In this document: positions 45,422 to 53,613 of the stretch, one piece after another
Layout of the letters: the number at the start of each line of letters is the position of its first letter
Position numbering within the stretch: the first letter of the stretch is position 1
Assembly (NCBI RefSeq): GCF_014337925.2
Contig: NZ_CP143424.1
Coordinates: 1 to 64,000 of the forward strand
Reading direction: 5' to 3'
From: Roseobacter fucihabitans
GTDB lineage: Bacteria > Pseudomonadota > Alphaproteobacteria > Rhodobacterales > Rhodobacteraceae
DNA: 64,000 nt
Translations under genes and position numbers: made by a program
Notes under the pieces: model-generated
Database searches by the model: none
The model's input: the letters and a program-made list of their open reading frames with translations, nothing else
What the model was told of the DNA's origin: nothing

Positions 45422-45682
45422 TTAGTAACGCACAGGTTTAGTTGCTAAAGCAAGATCAAGCTGGTCTTCAAAAAATGTACACTCGCTAATATCTGCGCCG
45501 AGAAATGATATTCCGTTTATTGAGGAGCCGCTAAAGTCAAGGCCACGACAGTTTCCAAACTCAAAGAATGTTCTAGGATCATAGCCTATGCTGGCTACAA
45601 GTGAAACGATATCATCCAAATCGTCATCAAGGATGGTGTCGATTGCTTCTGAAGACCTTCTACTTAGCCAAATTTCGCTCAA
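45422..45682 (-). CDS. Short pentapeptide-repeat-like protein, 5' part of the split LRR gene
   Basis: An 86-residue product beginning at a TTG that overlaps the TGA of the preceding gene (TTGA). The C-terminal half, FGNCRGLDFSGSSINGISFL and GADISECTFFED, has the A(D/N)LxF-like five-residue periodicity of pentapeptide repeats. It ends at TAA 45422, directly in frame with the LRR sequence downstream. Either it is a small standalone protein or the first section of one long protein of about 369 residues carrying a nonsense mutation. Confidence 0.55.
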   Translation of the reverse strand: MSEIWLSRRSSEAIDTILDDDLDDIVSLVASIGYDPRTFFEFGNCRGLDFSGSSINGISFLGADISECTFFEDQLDLALATKPVRY

Positions 45683-46650
45683 GGAAGCTTAACCCTTTGG
45701 ATGGCCAACATTCCTTCGCCCTTCGTATGCTGCCCGACAACCAACCCAATCAGTCTGTTTCTAGCGAGTGCCTTTTGGTCGTCGCGGAGTTCTACCGCTC
45801 CCTCACCTACTACCTGATTCAACTGAAAATTATCTTCGATTTGGTCGCGGGACGCGGTTACCGCAACCTGCATTACAGCGCCCCGTGATGCTCGAACTCT
45901 GCATAATTCTAAGTTTTCAACTCGCGCTTGCAGGTGGCCCATGTTGGTGGGTTGAATGATCCAGCACCCGTCTTGGTCGCTCCAGAGAACGACACATCCG
46001 TCAGCGCGTCCGTTGCGATCTTCATCAACAGATGGGAACCGTCTTAGCCATTGAGAAACCTCACCGTCCTCGACTAACACTCGAATATTTGCTTCGCGAA
46101 GCGCGTAATCAACAGTTCCGATTTGTCGATCTTGCCTGCGATCTCTCGTATCCTTAACCCAAGAACTCATGACACGTGTCCTGGCTGTTTTGAAAAGTGC
46201 GTGTTGAAGTACCGAACTATATGTCACATCGGAAATCTCTTCAGGATTATTTGTCACTTTCTGTGGATGCGTACTTCCAAGCTGGACCAAATCCGAGAAG
46301 CTTATTGCCCGTCGGGCTAGGATTTGCCGTTTTGTGGTGTCTTTGCCGGTCACTGCGAGAATTGCCAAGCAGACGCTTAGTCTTCTCTTTATTGGGGCTG
46401 ATACTCGTCCCAAACGCCACTTTGATATCGTTTGCTTTGACCCGAGAAGTACTTCTCCTTTGCTGACCGACGCTCTCAAGCCAATTACTATCTGCTTAAG
46501 AGACCTATTAAACAACGCTACTTTTGTTCCGTCGCTACGTCTGTGCGTCCGCCCATTTTGTAGGGGTTGAAAGCTATCATAGGCATTGACCGCAGCCTGC
46601 AAGTCAATCTCGATAGCATCATCTAGCGTTAATTCGTCGGCTTCTCGCAT
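45679..46650 (-). CDS. Unrecognised 323-aa protein upstream of the LRR gene
   Basis: An intact frame of 323 residues in an AT-richer segment. I do not recognise it. Residues about 70-100 (LLGSKQTISKWRLGRVSAPI) look like a helix-turn-helix-type segment. A central part (about 205-245) reads RFPSVDEDRNGRADGCVVLW and then SDQDGCWIIQPTNM, beta-rich with Asp/Glu that might bind metal. No signal peptide or membrane helix is seen. It overlaps the pentapeptide/LRR gene by four bases, so they form an operon. A regulator or an accessory defence-type protein are guesses only. Confidence 0.55.
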   Translation of the reverse strand: MREADELTLDDAIEIDLQAAVNAYDSFQPLQNGRTHRRSDGTKVALFNRSLKQIVIGLRASVSKGEVLLGSKQTISKWRLGRVSAPIKRRLSVCLAILAVTGKDTTKRQILARRAISFSDLVQLGSTHPQKVTNNPEEISDVTYSSVLQHALFKTARTRVMSSWVKDTRDRRQDRQIGTVDYALREANIRVLVEDGEVSQWLRRFPSVDEDRNGRADGCVVLWSDQDGCWIIQPTNMGHLQARVENLELCRVRASRGAVMQVAVTASRDQIEDNFQLNQVVGEGAVELRDDQKALARNRLIGLVVGQHTKGEGMLAIQRVKLP

Positions 46651-46714
46651 GAAATCAACTTAGCGACTTCATGCGCCTTATCACAGCTTTGAAGAGAGCA
46701 CATGTCAATCGACA

Positions 46715-46987
46715 CTGGCTCGGCGCAAGTGTTTTTCCTTTCGTTTGGTCAGTTCAGGTCTGAACTTCTGAACCCAGCGGTAAACCGTGAATCGATCCAC
46801 ACTGACATCACGCTCAGCCAGCAGATCCACAACGTCTTGATACGACAGCGGATACCGCAAATACTACCGCACAGCACAAAGGATGATCTCACGCGGAAAA
46901 CGGTGATGCTTGAACGGAGGTTTGCGTGGCATGCCGAACCCCAAAAGCCAAAACGTGGCCGACACCACCGATTAATGCAACAGTCCC
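46715..46987 (-). pseudogene. IS6-family transposase remnant
   Basis: The minus strand from 46930 reads MPRKPPFKHHRFPREIILCA followed by VR, a TAG stop, then YLRYPLSYQDVVDLLAERDV and FTVYRWVQKFRPELTKR, the start of an IS6/IS26-type transposase. The rest is missing. GGGACTGTTGCA ending at 46987 matches an IS6 terminal repeat. The copy is dead. Confidence 0.8.
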
Positions 46988-47513
46988 GCAAGGCTGATTT
47001 GGCTATCTGGCGCAATTTGGTCTTCTGATCCTGCTGATGATCATTTTGGTACTATACTATAAAGGCAGGACGTTGGCATAGTGGGGCAGTGGGCTTTGTC
47101 TACTTTTGGCTGCCAATTTGGTGGATCTGATCCCAAACTCCCCGCGGGTACCCACCACATGGCTGATTGCCGGCACTGTGTTCGCGCCTTATGAAAACCC
47201 TGCATGTGCCCCTGCGCCCGTCATGGTAAAAAGCGCACCGTGAGGGTCGCTCAACCACCGCCATGCGTCGCGCAACGCCATAATGGCCGATCGTGCAGCA
47301 CACAGGCAGGATCTCTTTAAGCATATCTCTGCCATGATATTTTCATTTTTTCTTATAAAGATAGCGCCCATATTGGAATACCTCATGAACTCGAACGGAG
47401 TTTCCTCACAAAACTGCATTGCGGCTACCGCGTACCAGCCTTTAACCTTAAAATTTGACCACTCAAGTGGAACTATTCAGCTGCCCGCTGCAACGTCAAA
47501 AGGGACCGAACTT
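46988..47513. other. Intergenic stretch without a recognised gene
   Basis: About 525 bases between the IS6 scrap and the acyltransferase start. The acyltransferase frame is open back to 47283, but those extra residues are not protein-like and AGGGA occurs only before the ATG at 47514. A promoter for the 47.5-52.5 kb operon is expected here; none was pinpointed. Confidence 0.4.
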
Positions 47514-48386
47514 ATGCAAACATTAGACGGCCTTCAGGTCCTGCGGTTCGTGGCCGCCTTTCTCGTGGTGATTTATCATGTGCAATTGGGATCTGCGGGC
47601 GTTGAAAACTTTCAAGGTATCTTTGATTTCGTGCAACGTGGCGCTGCAGGCGTGGATATTTTCTTTGTTATCAGCGGGTTTATCATCATGCTGACTATGA
47701 TCCGCAAACCTGGTTTTGATGTAAAGAACTTTGGCTTGAACCGGTTTTTCTGTATTTATCCAACCTGTTGGGTGTTTTTGACCCTCGCGATCATATTGGG
47801 TTATGCATCTTATCGGCTGACCGGGCATAGCGCGACATATGATATGCTGTCGCCCTCATCTTTGCTGGTATCCTATCTGCTGATCCCGGTTCAGACCCAG
47901 ATTTTCCCAGTCGCCTGGACCCTGACGCTAGAAATATCCTTTTATTTGATCTTTTGTTTGTTCTACTGGTTGATGGGCCTGCGCGGGGTCATTGCCTATG
48001 GGACCGCTGTGGGTGGGTTTTTCGATGGGATTGGCGTGGGTCGTGAATTCAAATGGGGGTTGCCCGCCGCGCTGCTGATCTATGGCGCGGTCGGCATACC
48101 GTGGAAGGCACCACGTTTCGCTATTCTGGCGGGTGACAGTTCCTATATCCTCTATCTGATGCATCCGCTTTTGATCGCGACCGTTAATGTTCTGAGCGCC
48201 CGGCTTCTGGGGATAAATGCCAGCACCCACAACGGGCTCATCATTCTGATCCTTGTCCTGTCCGTCTTGATCTCAATGGCAATGACGACATGGATCGAAC
48301 GACCCTATATCGCCTGGTACAAACGCCGCTTGGCGCAGTTTTCAGGCTCTGCAAAACGCGCAATGTCCAGAGCAGGGTCGCGTTAA
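47514..48386 (+). CDS. Acyltransferase-3 family protein (ExoZ-like), possibly internally deleted
   Basis: About 290 residues. The N-terminus MQTLDGLQVLRFVAAFLVVI with IYHV, and AAGVDIFFVISGFIIMLTM, is typical of acyltransferase-3 O-acyltransferases that acetylate EPS. The C-terminal half has SYILYLMHPLLIATVN and the terminal WIERPYIAWYKRR. Between them, GLRGVIAYGTAVGGFFDGIGVGR is shorter than in relatives, where two or more helices usually separate these motifs, so an in-frame internal deletion may have occurred. AGGGA eight bases before the ATG at 47514 supports this start. First gene of a five-gene rightward operon. Confidence 0.8.
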   Translation: MQTLDGLQVLRFVAAFLVVIYHVQLGSAGVENFQGIFDFVQRGAAGVDIFFVISGFIIMLTMIRKPGFDVKNFGLNRFFCIYPTCWVFLTLAIILGYASYRLTGHSATYDMLSPSSLLVSYLLIPVQTQIFPVAWTLTLEISFYLIFCLFYWLMGLRGVIAYGTAVGGFFDGIGVGREFKWGLPAALLIYGAVGIPWKAPRFAILAGDSSYILYLMHPLLIATVNVLSARLLGINASTHNGLIILILVLSVLISMAMTTWIERPYIAWYKRRLAQFSGSAKRAMSRAGSR

Positions 48387-48388
48387 GA

Positions 48389-49219
48389 ATGACCAAGGCT
48401 ACCGCCACCATCATCATCCCCGCCCATAATGAGGCGGGCTACATTGCCGAGTGTCTGGCCCATGTGTTGGCGCAGGATGCCGGTGGTTTACAGGTGATCG
48501 TGGCGGCCAATGCCTGCACTGATGATACGGTTGCGATTGCGCGTGCCCTGGAAGCTGACTTTGCAGCCCGTGGTTATGCCTTGGCGGTGCTGGATCTGCC
48601 GAAGCCGGGCAAGATCAGCGCACTGAATTCAGCTGAGACACAGGCCGGAGCAGGGCCGCGTATCTATCTGGATGCCGATGTGCGGTGCGATCCTACCCTG
48701 GTCGGCCAGCTGGAAGCCGCCTTGGACACCGACGCGCCACGTTATGCCACGGGTAGATTGGTGGTTAGCCGCGCTCAAACGGCGCTGACCCGCGCCTATG
48801 CCCGCTTGTGGCAGGAATTGCCCTTTGTCAAAGCGGGGGCTGTGGGGGCGGGGCTGTTTGCGGTGAATGCAGCGGGCCGCGCACGCTGGGGCGCGTTTCC
48901 CGATATCATTTCCGACGATACCTTTGTTCGGCTGAATTTCACACCCGCAGAGCGCATTGAGGTGCATGCCTGTTATCACTGGCCGATGATCGAAGGCTTT
49001 GCGGGGCTGGTCAAGGTCCGGCGCCGACAGGACGCCGGGGTCAGGCAGGTGCGCCGTCTCTATCCAGATCTGATGGTCAATGATACCACGCCGGGGCTGG
49101 GGCTGGCAGGTGCGGCCCGACTGGCGCTGCGCCACCCGGTTAGCTTTGCGGTTTACCTCGCCGTGCACCTCGCCGTAAGGACAAAACGCTCATCAGACGA
49201 ATGGACCCGGGGACGTTGA
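48389..49219 (+). CDS. Glycosyltransferase family 2
   Basis: About 276 residues: TATIIIPAHNEAGYIAECLA, AANACTDDTVAIA, the metal-binding YLDADVRCDP, and a QELPFVKAGAVGAGLFAVN acceptor-side segment with FPDIISDDTFVRL. The start two bases after the acyltransferase stop implies translational coupling. It lacks long membrane helices, so it is probably a cytoplasmic-face sugar transferase in EPS or glycan assembly. Confidence 0.9.
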   Translation: MTKATATIIIPAHNEAGYIAECLAHVLAQDAGGLQVIVAANACTDDTVAIARALEADFAARGYALAVLDLPKPGKISALNSAETQAGAGPRIYLDADVRCDPTLVGQLEAALDTDAPRYATGRLVVSRAQTALTRAYARLWQELPFVKAGAVGAGLFAVNAAGRARWGAFPDIISDDTFVRLNFTPAERIEVHACYHWPMIEGFAGLVKVRRRQDAGVRQVRRLYPDLMVNDTTPGLGLAGAARLALRHPVSFAVYLAVHLAVRTKRSSDEWTRGR

Positions 49220-49223
49220 AACC

Positions 49224-50357
49224 ATGAGATATGTCGCCATCATCGGAACCGGCTTTGTGGCCGATCTTTATATGACCTCGCTGGCGGTGATGCCGGATAT
49301 CACCCTGCGCGCGGCCACCGACAAGGATGCCGCGCGGCTGGCGGCCTTTGCGGCCCATTGGGATGTGGTGAGCGTGGCGGATATTCCCAGCCTGCTGGCG
49401 CAATGCGGCCCTGATGATCTGATTTTGAACCTGACCAACCCTGACGCGCATTTCGCGGTCAGCCATGAATGCCTGAGTGCGGGGCATCACGTGTATAGTG
49501 AAAAACCCCTGGCGATGAGCGTGGCGGATGCCCAAAGCCTGCATGATCTGGCCGCAGAGCGGGGCTTGCATCTGGCTTCTGCGCCCTGCTCAATGCTGTC
49601 GGAAACCGCCCAAACGCTCTGGGCCGCTCTGCGCGCCAAAGTTATTGGCACACCCTTGGCCATCTATGCCGAGTTGGATGACGGGTTCATCAGCCAGGCT
49701 GCTACGGACAGCTGGATCAGCGCATCCGGCGCGCCTTGGCCCGCGCGTGATGAATATCAGATTGGCTGCACGCTGGAACATGCTGGGTATTATCTGACCT
49801 GGCTGATGATGGCTTTTGGTCCGATCCGCACCGTGGTGGCTGGTGCTGCAGAACTGGACACTGGCAAATTGGATGGGGACCCCAGCGCGCCGGATTTGTC
49901 CGTGGGCGTGCTTTATTTCGAAAGCGGCGTGGTTGCCCGGCTGACCTGCTCCATCCTTGCGGCCCATGATCATGGTTTGCGCATATTCGGGACCACCGGC
50001 ACGCTGGAGGTTGGCGAATGCTGGGACAATTCAGCGCCCGTGCGCCGCCGCATCAGACGGCGGATCAGACGGCGGCTGGTGGAATGGCCTCTTACCAAAC
50101 GCCTGCGGCTGCGCGGGCCGACCCATAATAAGGTCAAACGCACTGGGGCGGCGGCGATGAATTTCGCGCTTGGTCCCGCAGAGGTCCTGGATGCGATCGC
50201 CGACAACCGTCCCAGCCGGATGCCCGCCGATTTTGCGCTGCACCTGACAGAGGTCACGCTGGCCATTCAGAACGCGGGTGAAACCACGGGCGCGCAACCG
50301 ATGCAAACCCGCTTTGCTCCGATCGCGCCGATGCCTTGGGCAGAGGTGCTGGCATGA
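49224..50357 (+). CDS. Gfo/Idh/MocA-family oxidoreductase
   Basis: A 377-residue NAD(P)-dependent sugar oxidoreductase: Rossmann start MRYVAIIGTGFVADLYMTSL, conserved EKP (residues 93-95, SEKPLAMSV) and the C-terminal beta-sheet domain with GVLYFESGVVARLTCS. Relatives oxidise or reduce C3 or C2 positions of nucleotide sugars in glycan synthesis or handle inositols. The operon context favours nucleotide-sugar modification. It has an Arg-rich stretch (VRRRIRRRIRRRL) near residue 275, encoded by a small repeated run. It overlaps the next gene by four bases. Confidence 0.88.
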   Translation: MRYVAIIGTGFVADLYMTSLAVMPDITLRAATDKDAARLAAFAAHWDVVSVADIPSLLAQCGPDDLILNLTNPDAHFAVSHECLSAGHHVYSEKPLAMSVADAQSLHDLAAERGLHLASAPCSMLSETAQTLWAALRAKVIGTPLAIYAELDDGFISQAATDSWISASGAPWPARDEYQIGCTLEHAGYYLTWLMMAFGPIRTVVAGAAELDTGKLDGDPSAPDLSVGVLYFESGVVARLTCSILAAHDHGLRIFGTTGTLEVGECWDNSAPVRRRIRRRIRRRLVEWPLTKRLRLRGPTHNKVKRTGAAAMNFALGPAEVLDAIADNRPSRMPADFALHLTEVTLAIQNAGETTGAQPMQTRFAPIAPMPWAEVLA

Positions 50358-51277
50358 GCAGGATCCTGATCACAGGGGCGGGTGGATTTCTGGGGCAGGC
50401 GCTGGTGCGGGCCGCGCGTCACGCCGGATCAGAGGTTACCGCCCTGATCCGCAGCACAGCCCCCAGTGACTGGACCAAGGATCCCAGCATCACAACGGCA
50501 CGCGTCGATCTGGGTGGATCCCCTGCGCCGGATCAACTGGCCCCCTATCTGGAGGGTGTGACATCGGTGATCCATGCTGCCGCCAGCTTTGGCGGAACAG
50601 CCCATGATCATGGCCGCGATACCCTGCGCGCCACCCGCAATCTGATTGTCGCCATGCAATCCGCGAAAAAGCCCGCCAAACTGGTGCTGATCAGCTCGTT
50701 TTCCGTCTATGACATCGCCGCCCTGCCAGAAGGCGCGACCCTGTCAGAGGACAGCCCGTTATTGGGCAACGGCCATGGCCGTGACCCCTATGCCATCGCC
50801 AAACGCGCGCAGGAACACCAGGTGCAAGATAGCGGTCTGGCCCATGACATCCTCCGCCCCGGTGCGATCTATGGTCCGGGCCGATTATGGAGCGCGCAGC
50901 TGGGATTTGCGCGCGCCGGTCGGGTGATTTGCCCCGGAGGACACGCACAGGTGCCGGCCATCCACGTCGACCACGCCGCAACCGCTTTGGTGCATGCGGC
51001 GCTGCGCGATGGGTCTGGCTTGGTGGCAAACCTTGTCGATCCCTCTCCCCCAACACAGCTGGAGTGGTTGGCCGCAATCGGACAAAACACCCACCGCGTG
51101 CCGCTTGCGGCGGTGCTGCGCGTGGCGCAGTGGCTGGGCCGGGGTCCGGCCTGGGCTGCGCGGTTCAAACCCTTGAACTATGATCTGACCCGTGCGCGGG
51201 ATCAGCTTGGCCCGGTGCCGTCCCGGTCCTTTGCACAGGCCGTGGCCGCCGCCAAAGCACAGGAAAACACCCCATGA
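50354..51277 (+). CDS. NAD-dependent epimerase/dehydratase (extended SDR)
   Basis: A 307-residue short-chain dehydrogenase: TGAGGFLG (7-14), VIHAAASFGG, SSFSVYD and the catalytic Y146AIAK150. It then has LRPGAIYGPG, usual for nucleotide-sugar epimerases/dehydratases. ATG 50354 overlaps the previous stop (ATGA) and its own stop overlaps the next start the same way. It probably makes an activated sugar for the GT4 enzyme that follows; the exact reaction is not readable. Confidence 0.88.
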   Translation: MSRILITGAGGFLGQALVRAARHAGSEVTALIRSTAPSDWTKDPSITTARVDLGGSPAPDQLAPYLEGVTSVIHAAASFGGTAHDHGRDTLRATRNLIVAMQSAKKPAKLVLISSFSVYDIAALPEGATLSEDSPLLGNGHGRDPYAIAKRAQEHQVQDSGLAHDILRPGAIYGPGRLWSAQLGFARAGRVICPGGHAQVPAIHVDHAATALVHAALRDGSGLVANLVDPSPPTQLEWLAAIGQNTHRVPLAAVLRVAQWLGRGPAWAARFKPLNYDLTRARDQLGPVPSRSFAQAVAAAKAQENTP

Positions 51278-52515
51278 CCCGCCATATCGCCTATCTGACC
51301 GGACAATACCCCCGCGCGACGGACACTTTCATCCAGCGCGAGGTCGCGGCCCTGCGCGCGCAGGGTTTTACGGTGGATACCGCCACGATCCGAGCCACGG
51401 ATGCCCACCACCATGTCGGCCCCGAACAAAAAGCGGAGCATGCCGCAACTTTTGCGGTGATGAAATCAACGCTGAACCCGATACGCCTGCTGGCAGCGCA
51501 TTTTGCCATGTTGCGCACGCGGCCCCGTGATTGGTTTGCGACAGCGCGCCTGGCCCTGCAAACCCGCCCACCGGGGATCAAGACCACCATCCGACAAGTA
51601 GCCTATTTTCTGGAAGCGGGCGTTCTGGCGCATCATCTGCGTCAAAAGGGCGTCACTCATCTGCATAACCATTTCGCAGATTCAAGCTGTTCGGTGGCGA
51701 TGCTGATGTCCCAGATGAGCGGCATTCCCTATAGTCTGACAATGCACGGGCCGGGCATTTTCTTTGAACCGATGCATTGGCGCATTGATGAAAAAATCGC
51801 GCGCGCGGCGTTTGTCGCCTGCATCAGCCATTTTTGTCGCGCACAGGGGATGTTCTTTTCCGATCCTGCCCACTGGAACCGGCTGAAAATCGTGCATTGC
51901 GGTGTGGATCCCGCCCGTTATGGGCAAGACGCGGATCGCGCTTATGCCAAGCGGGTTTTATTTGTTGGGCGGCTGGATGCGGTCAAGGGCGTGCCCTTGC
52001 TGCTGGAGGCTATGGCGGCCCTGCGTGAACAGCACCCCGATGCGGTGCTCACAGTGGTCGGGGACGGCCCACACCGCGCCCGGTTGGAAACACAGGCCGA
52101 TGATCTGGGGCTGGCGGCGGATTTCGTCGGTTACAAGTCGCAAGACGACGTTGCCACCATTCTGGCGGCCAGCGATCTGCTGGTATTGCCCAGCTTTGCC
52201 GAAGGGGTGCCCGTTGTCTTGATGGAGGCAATGGCCGCGCGGCTCCCCGTCATTGCCAGTCAGGTAGCAGGCGTAGGCGAGTTGGTGGAAACTGGGGTCA
52301 ACGGCTTTACGATCCCCGCCGGTGATCTGGACAGTCTGATCGCGCGCATGGATCAGCTGTTATCGGATCCTGCCCTGTGCGCACGCATGGGGGCTGCGGG
52401 TCAGATGCGCGTCGCGGAGCAGTTCGATATCAACACCGAAGCCCGCTGGCTGGGGGAATTGCTACAAGCCAGCCTGGCGGGAACGTTGCCAAAAGGCTTA
52501 GGATCGCATTGTTGA
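51274..52515 (+). CDS. Glycosyltransferase family 4 (GT-B)
   Basis: A 413-residue GT4 enzyme. The N-terminal domain starts HIAYLTGQYPRATDTFIQRE, typical of colanic-acid-type (WcaL/AmsK-like) transferases, with THLHNHFADSS in the middle. The donor domain has VLFVGRLDAVKGVPLLLEAM, TVVGDGPHRARLE and VLPSFAEGVPVVLMEAMA (E-x7-E). Last gene of the 47.5-52.5 kb operon; its 3' end lies close to the ISKra4 element. Confidence 0.92.
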   Translation: MTRHIAYLTGQYPRATDTFIQREVAALRAQGFTVDTATIRATDAHHHVGPEQKAEHAATFAVMKSTLNPIRLLAAHFAMLRTRPRDWFATARLALQTRPPGIKTTIRQVAYFLEAGVLAHHLRQKGVTHLHNHFADSSCSVAMLMSQMSGIPYSLTMHGPGIFFEPMHWRIDEKIARAAFVACISHFCRAQGMFFSDPAHWNRLKIVHCGVDPARYGQDADRAYAKRVLFVGRLDAVKGVPLLLEAMAALREQHPDAVLTVVGDGPHRARLETQADDLGLAADFVGYKSQDDVATILAASDLLVLPSFAEGVPVVLMEAMAARLPVIASQVAGVGELVETGVNGFTIPAGDLDSLIARMDQLLSDPALCARMGAAGQMRVAEQFDINTEARWLGELLQASLAGTLPKGLGSHC

Positions 52516-52600
52516 GAGCAGGAGACCATGCAATTGTCTGGAGTGCAAATTTGATTGGGCCATGGGAAGCTTCCACTTTTGATGTAAAGTGGAGGGGAAT

Positions 52601-52865
52601 ATGCATTGGCGCGTCACAGTTGAAGCGGTTGATCTGACCGGCGAAGACTATCGGCAGGAGTTCTTATTCGAGAAAAATCTTGATAGCCTGACGGACGGTC
52701 GCATCGGCTGTTCAGTTGAGGACGGCAAAGAGATCATGCATCAGATCCAGAAGGCTGTCGTGCAGCGTGAGCTTGATCTCTGGGTTCGCTATCGGCGTGT
52801 CTGCCAGTGCTGTAACGGTCTTTTGCCGATCAAGGGCTACCAGAAACGGAAGATGTTGACAGTAT
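52601..52865 (+). pseudogene. ISKra4-family transposase, N-terminal part (interrupted)
   Basis: It starts MHWRVTVEAVDLTGEDYRQE with GGAGGGGAAT ahead of the ATG, contains DGRIGCSVEDGKEIMHQIQK and a zinc-ribbon-like CQCCNGLLPIKGYQKRK, as recalled for ISKra4 transposases. After MLTV it is cut by the Tn3 left inverted repeat at 52866. The rest of the gene resumes at about 56727. Confidence 0.75.
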
Positions 52866-52904
52866 GGGGTCTATCCCAACAAAGGTACGAAACGCGACAT
52901 AGGA

Positions 52905-53480
52905 TTATCCCTGATTTCTGACGCGCATAATTGTTTGCCTGCTGGTTTTGAATTGGCGTGCAATGGCTGAGATTGCCTCGCCGTTTTTGATGTTCTCTTT
53001 CACCTCAGCTTGCTGATCGGCTGATAGAGCTGCTGGTCGGCCCAACATTTTTCCTTCTGCTTTGGCTCGGGCGAGGCCAGATTGCGTGCGTTCGATCAGG
53101 AGGTCGCGCTCGAATTGGGCCACGGCGTTGATGACGTTCATAGTCATTTTTCCGGCGGAGCTGGTGAGATCAACACCGCCGAGTGCGAGGCAGTGGACAC
53201 GAATACCGATGTCTTCGAACTTGGCTACCGTGGTGCTGACATCAATAGCATCGCGCCCAAGCCGGTCGAGCTTGGTGACGATCAACACGTCACCCTTCTC
53301 CATTCTGTCCAGCAATTTGGAAAACCCCTCGCGCTGCGCGATGGCCATCGAACCTGAGATGGTTTCGGCAACAATGCGGTGCGGCTCAACTGCAAAACCA
53401 GCGGCTTCGATTTCCCGGATTTGATTTTCGGGTGTCTGGTCGAAAGTGGAGACGCGGGCATAGGCAAAAGTGCGTGACAT
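52905..53480 (-). CDS. tnpR: Tn3-family serine resolvase
   Basis: A 191-residue resolvase: [20 protein letters not shown] with the catalytic Ser in [46 protein letters not shown], and a C-terminal helix-turn-helix ([20 protein letters not shown]). The ATG at 53480 is chosen over a TTG six bases upstream. The gene is intact and divergent from tnpA, with the probable res site in between. It differs clearly from the other resolvase at 36020-36580. Confidence 0.93.
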   Translation of the reverse strand: MSRTFAYARVSTFDQTPENQIREIEAAGFAVEPHRIVAETISGSMAIAQREGFSKLLDRMEKGDVLIVTKLDRLGRDAIDVSTTVAKFEDIGIRVHCLALGGVDLTSSAGKMTMNVINAVAQFERDLLIERTQSGLARAKAEGKMLGRPAALSADQQAEVKENIKNGEAISAIARQFKTSRQTIMRVRNQG

Positions 53481-53613
53481 GGACAATCTTCTTTACGAAA
53501 CAGGTGTACGTAATGATACCTGTGTCCTATAATATCGCAAGGTAATTTCCGGACATACTCTTTAGCCCTGTCCGTAACCGTCCCTTTTCGGTCACCGTTG
53601 ACAGGATCAGTTT
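53481..53613. promoter_or_regulatory. Candidate res site between tnpR and tnpA
   Basis: About 130 bases between the divergent genes hold a CAGGTGTACGTAATGATACCTG-type inverted motif (arms CAGGT/ACCTG, 53502-53523 approximately) and a second set TGTCCGTAACCG / CGGTCACCGTTGACA near 53571-53610. This is where Tn3 elements keep res and both promoters. Confidence 0.5.

Noticed and set aside
46702-47028. 108-residue open frame on the plus strand
   Set aside because: Antisense to the IS6 transposase remnant.
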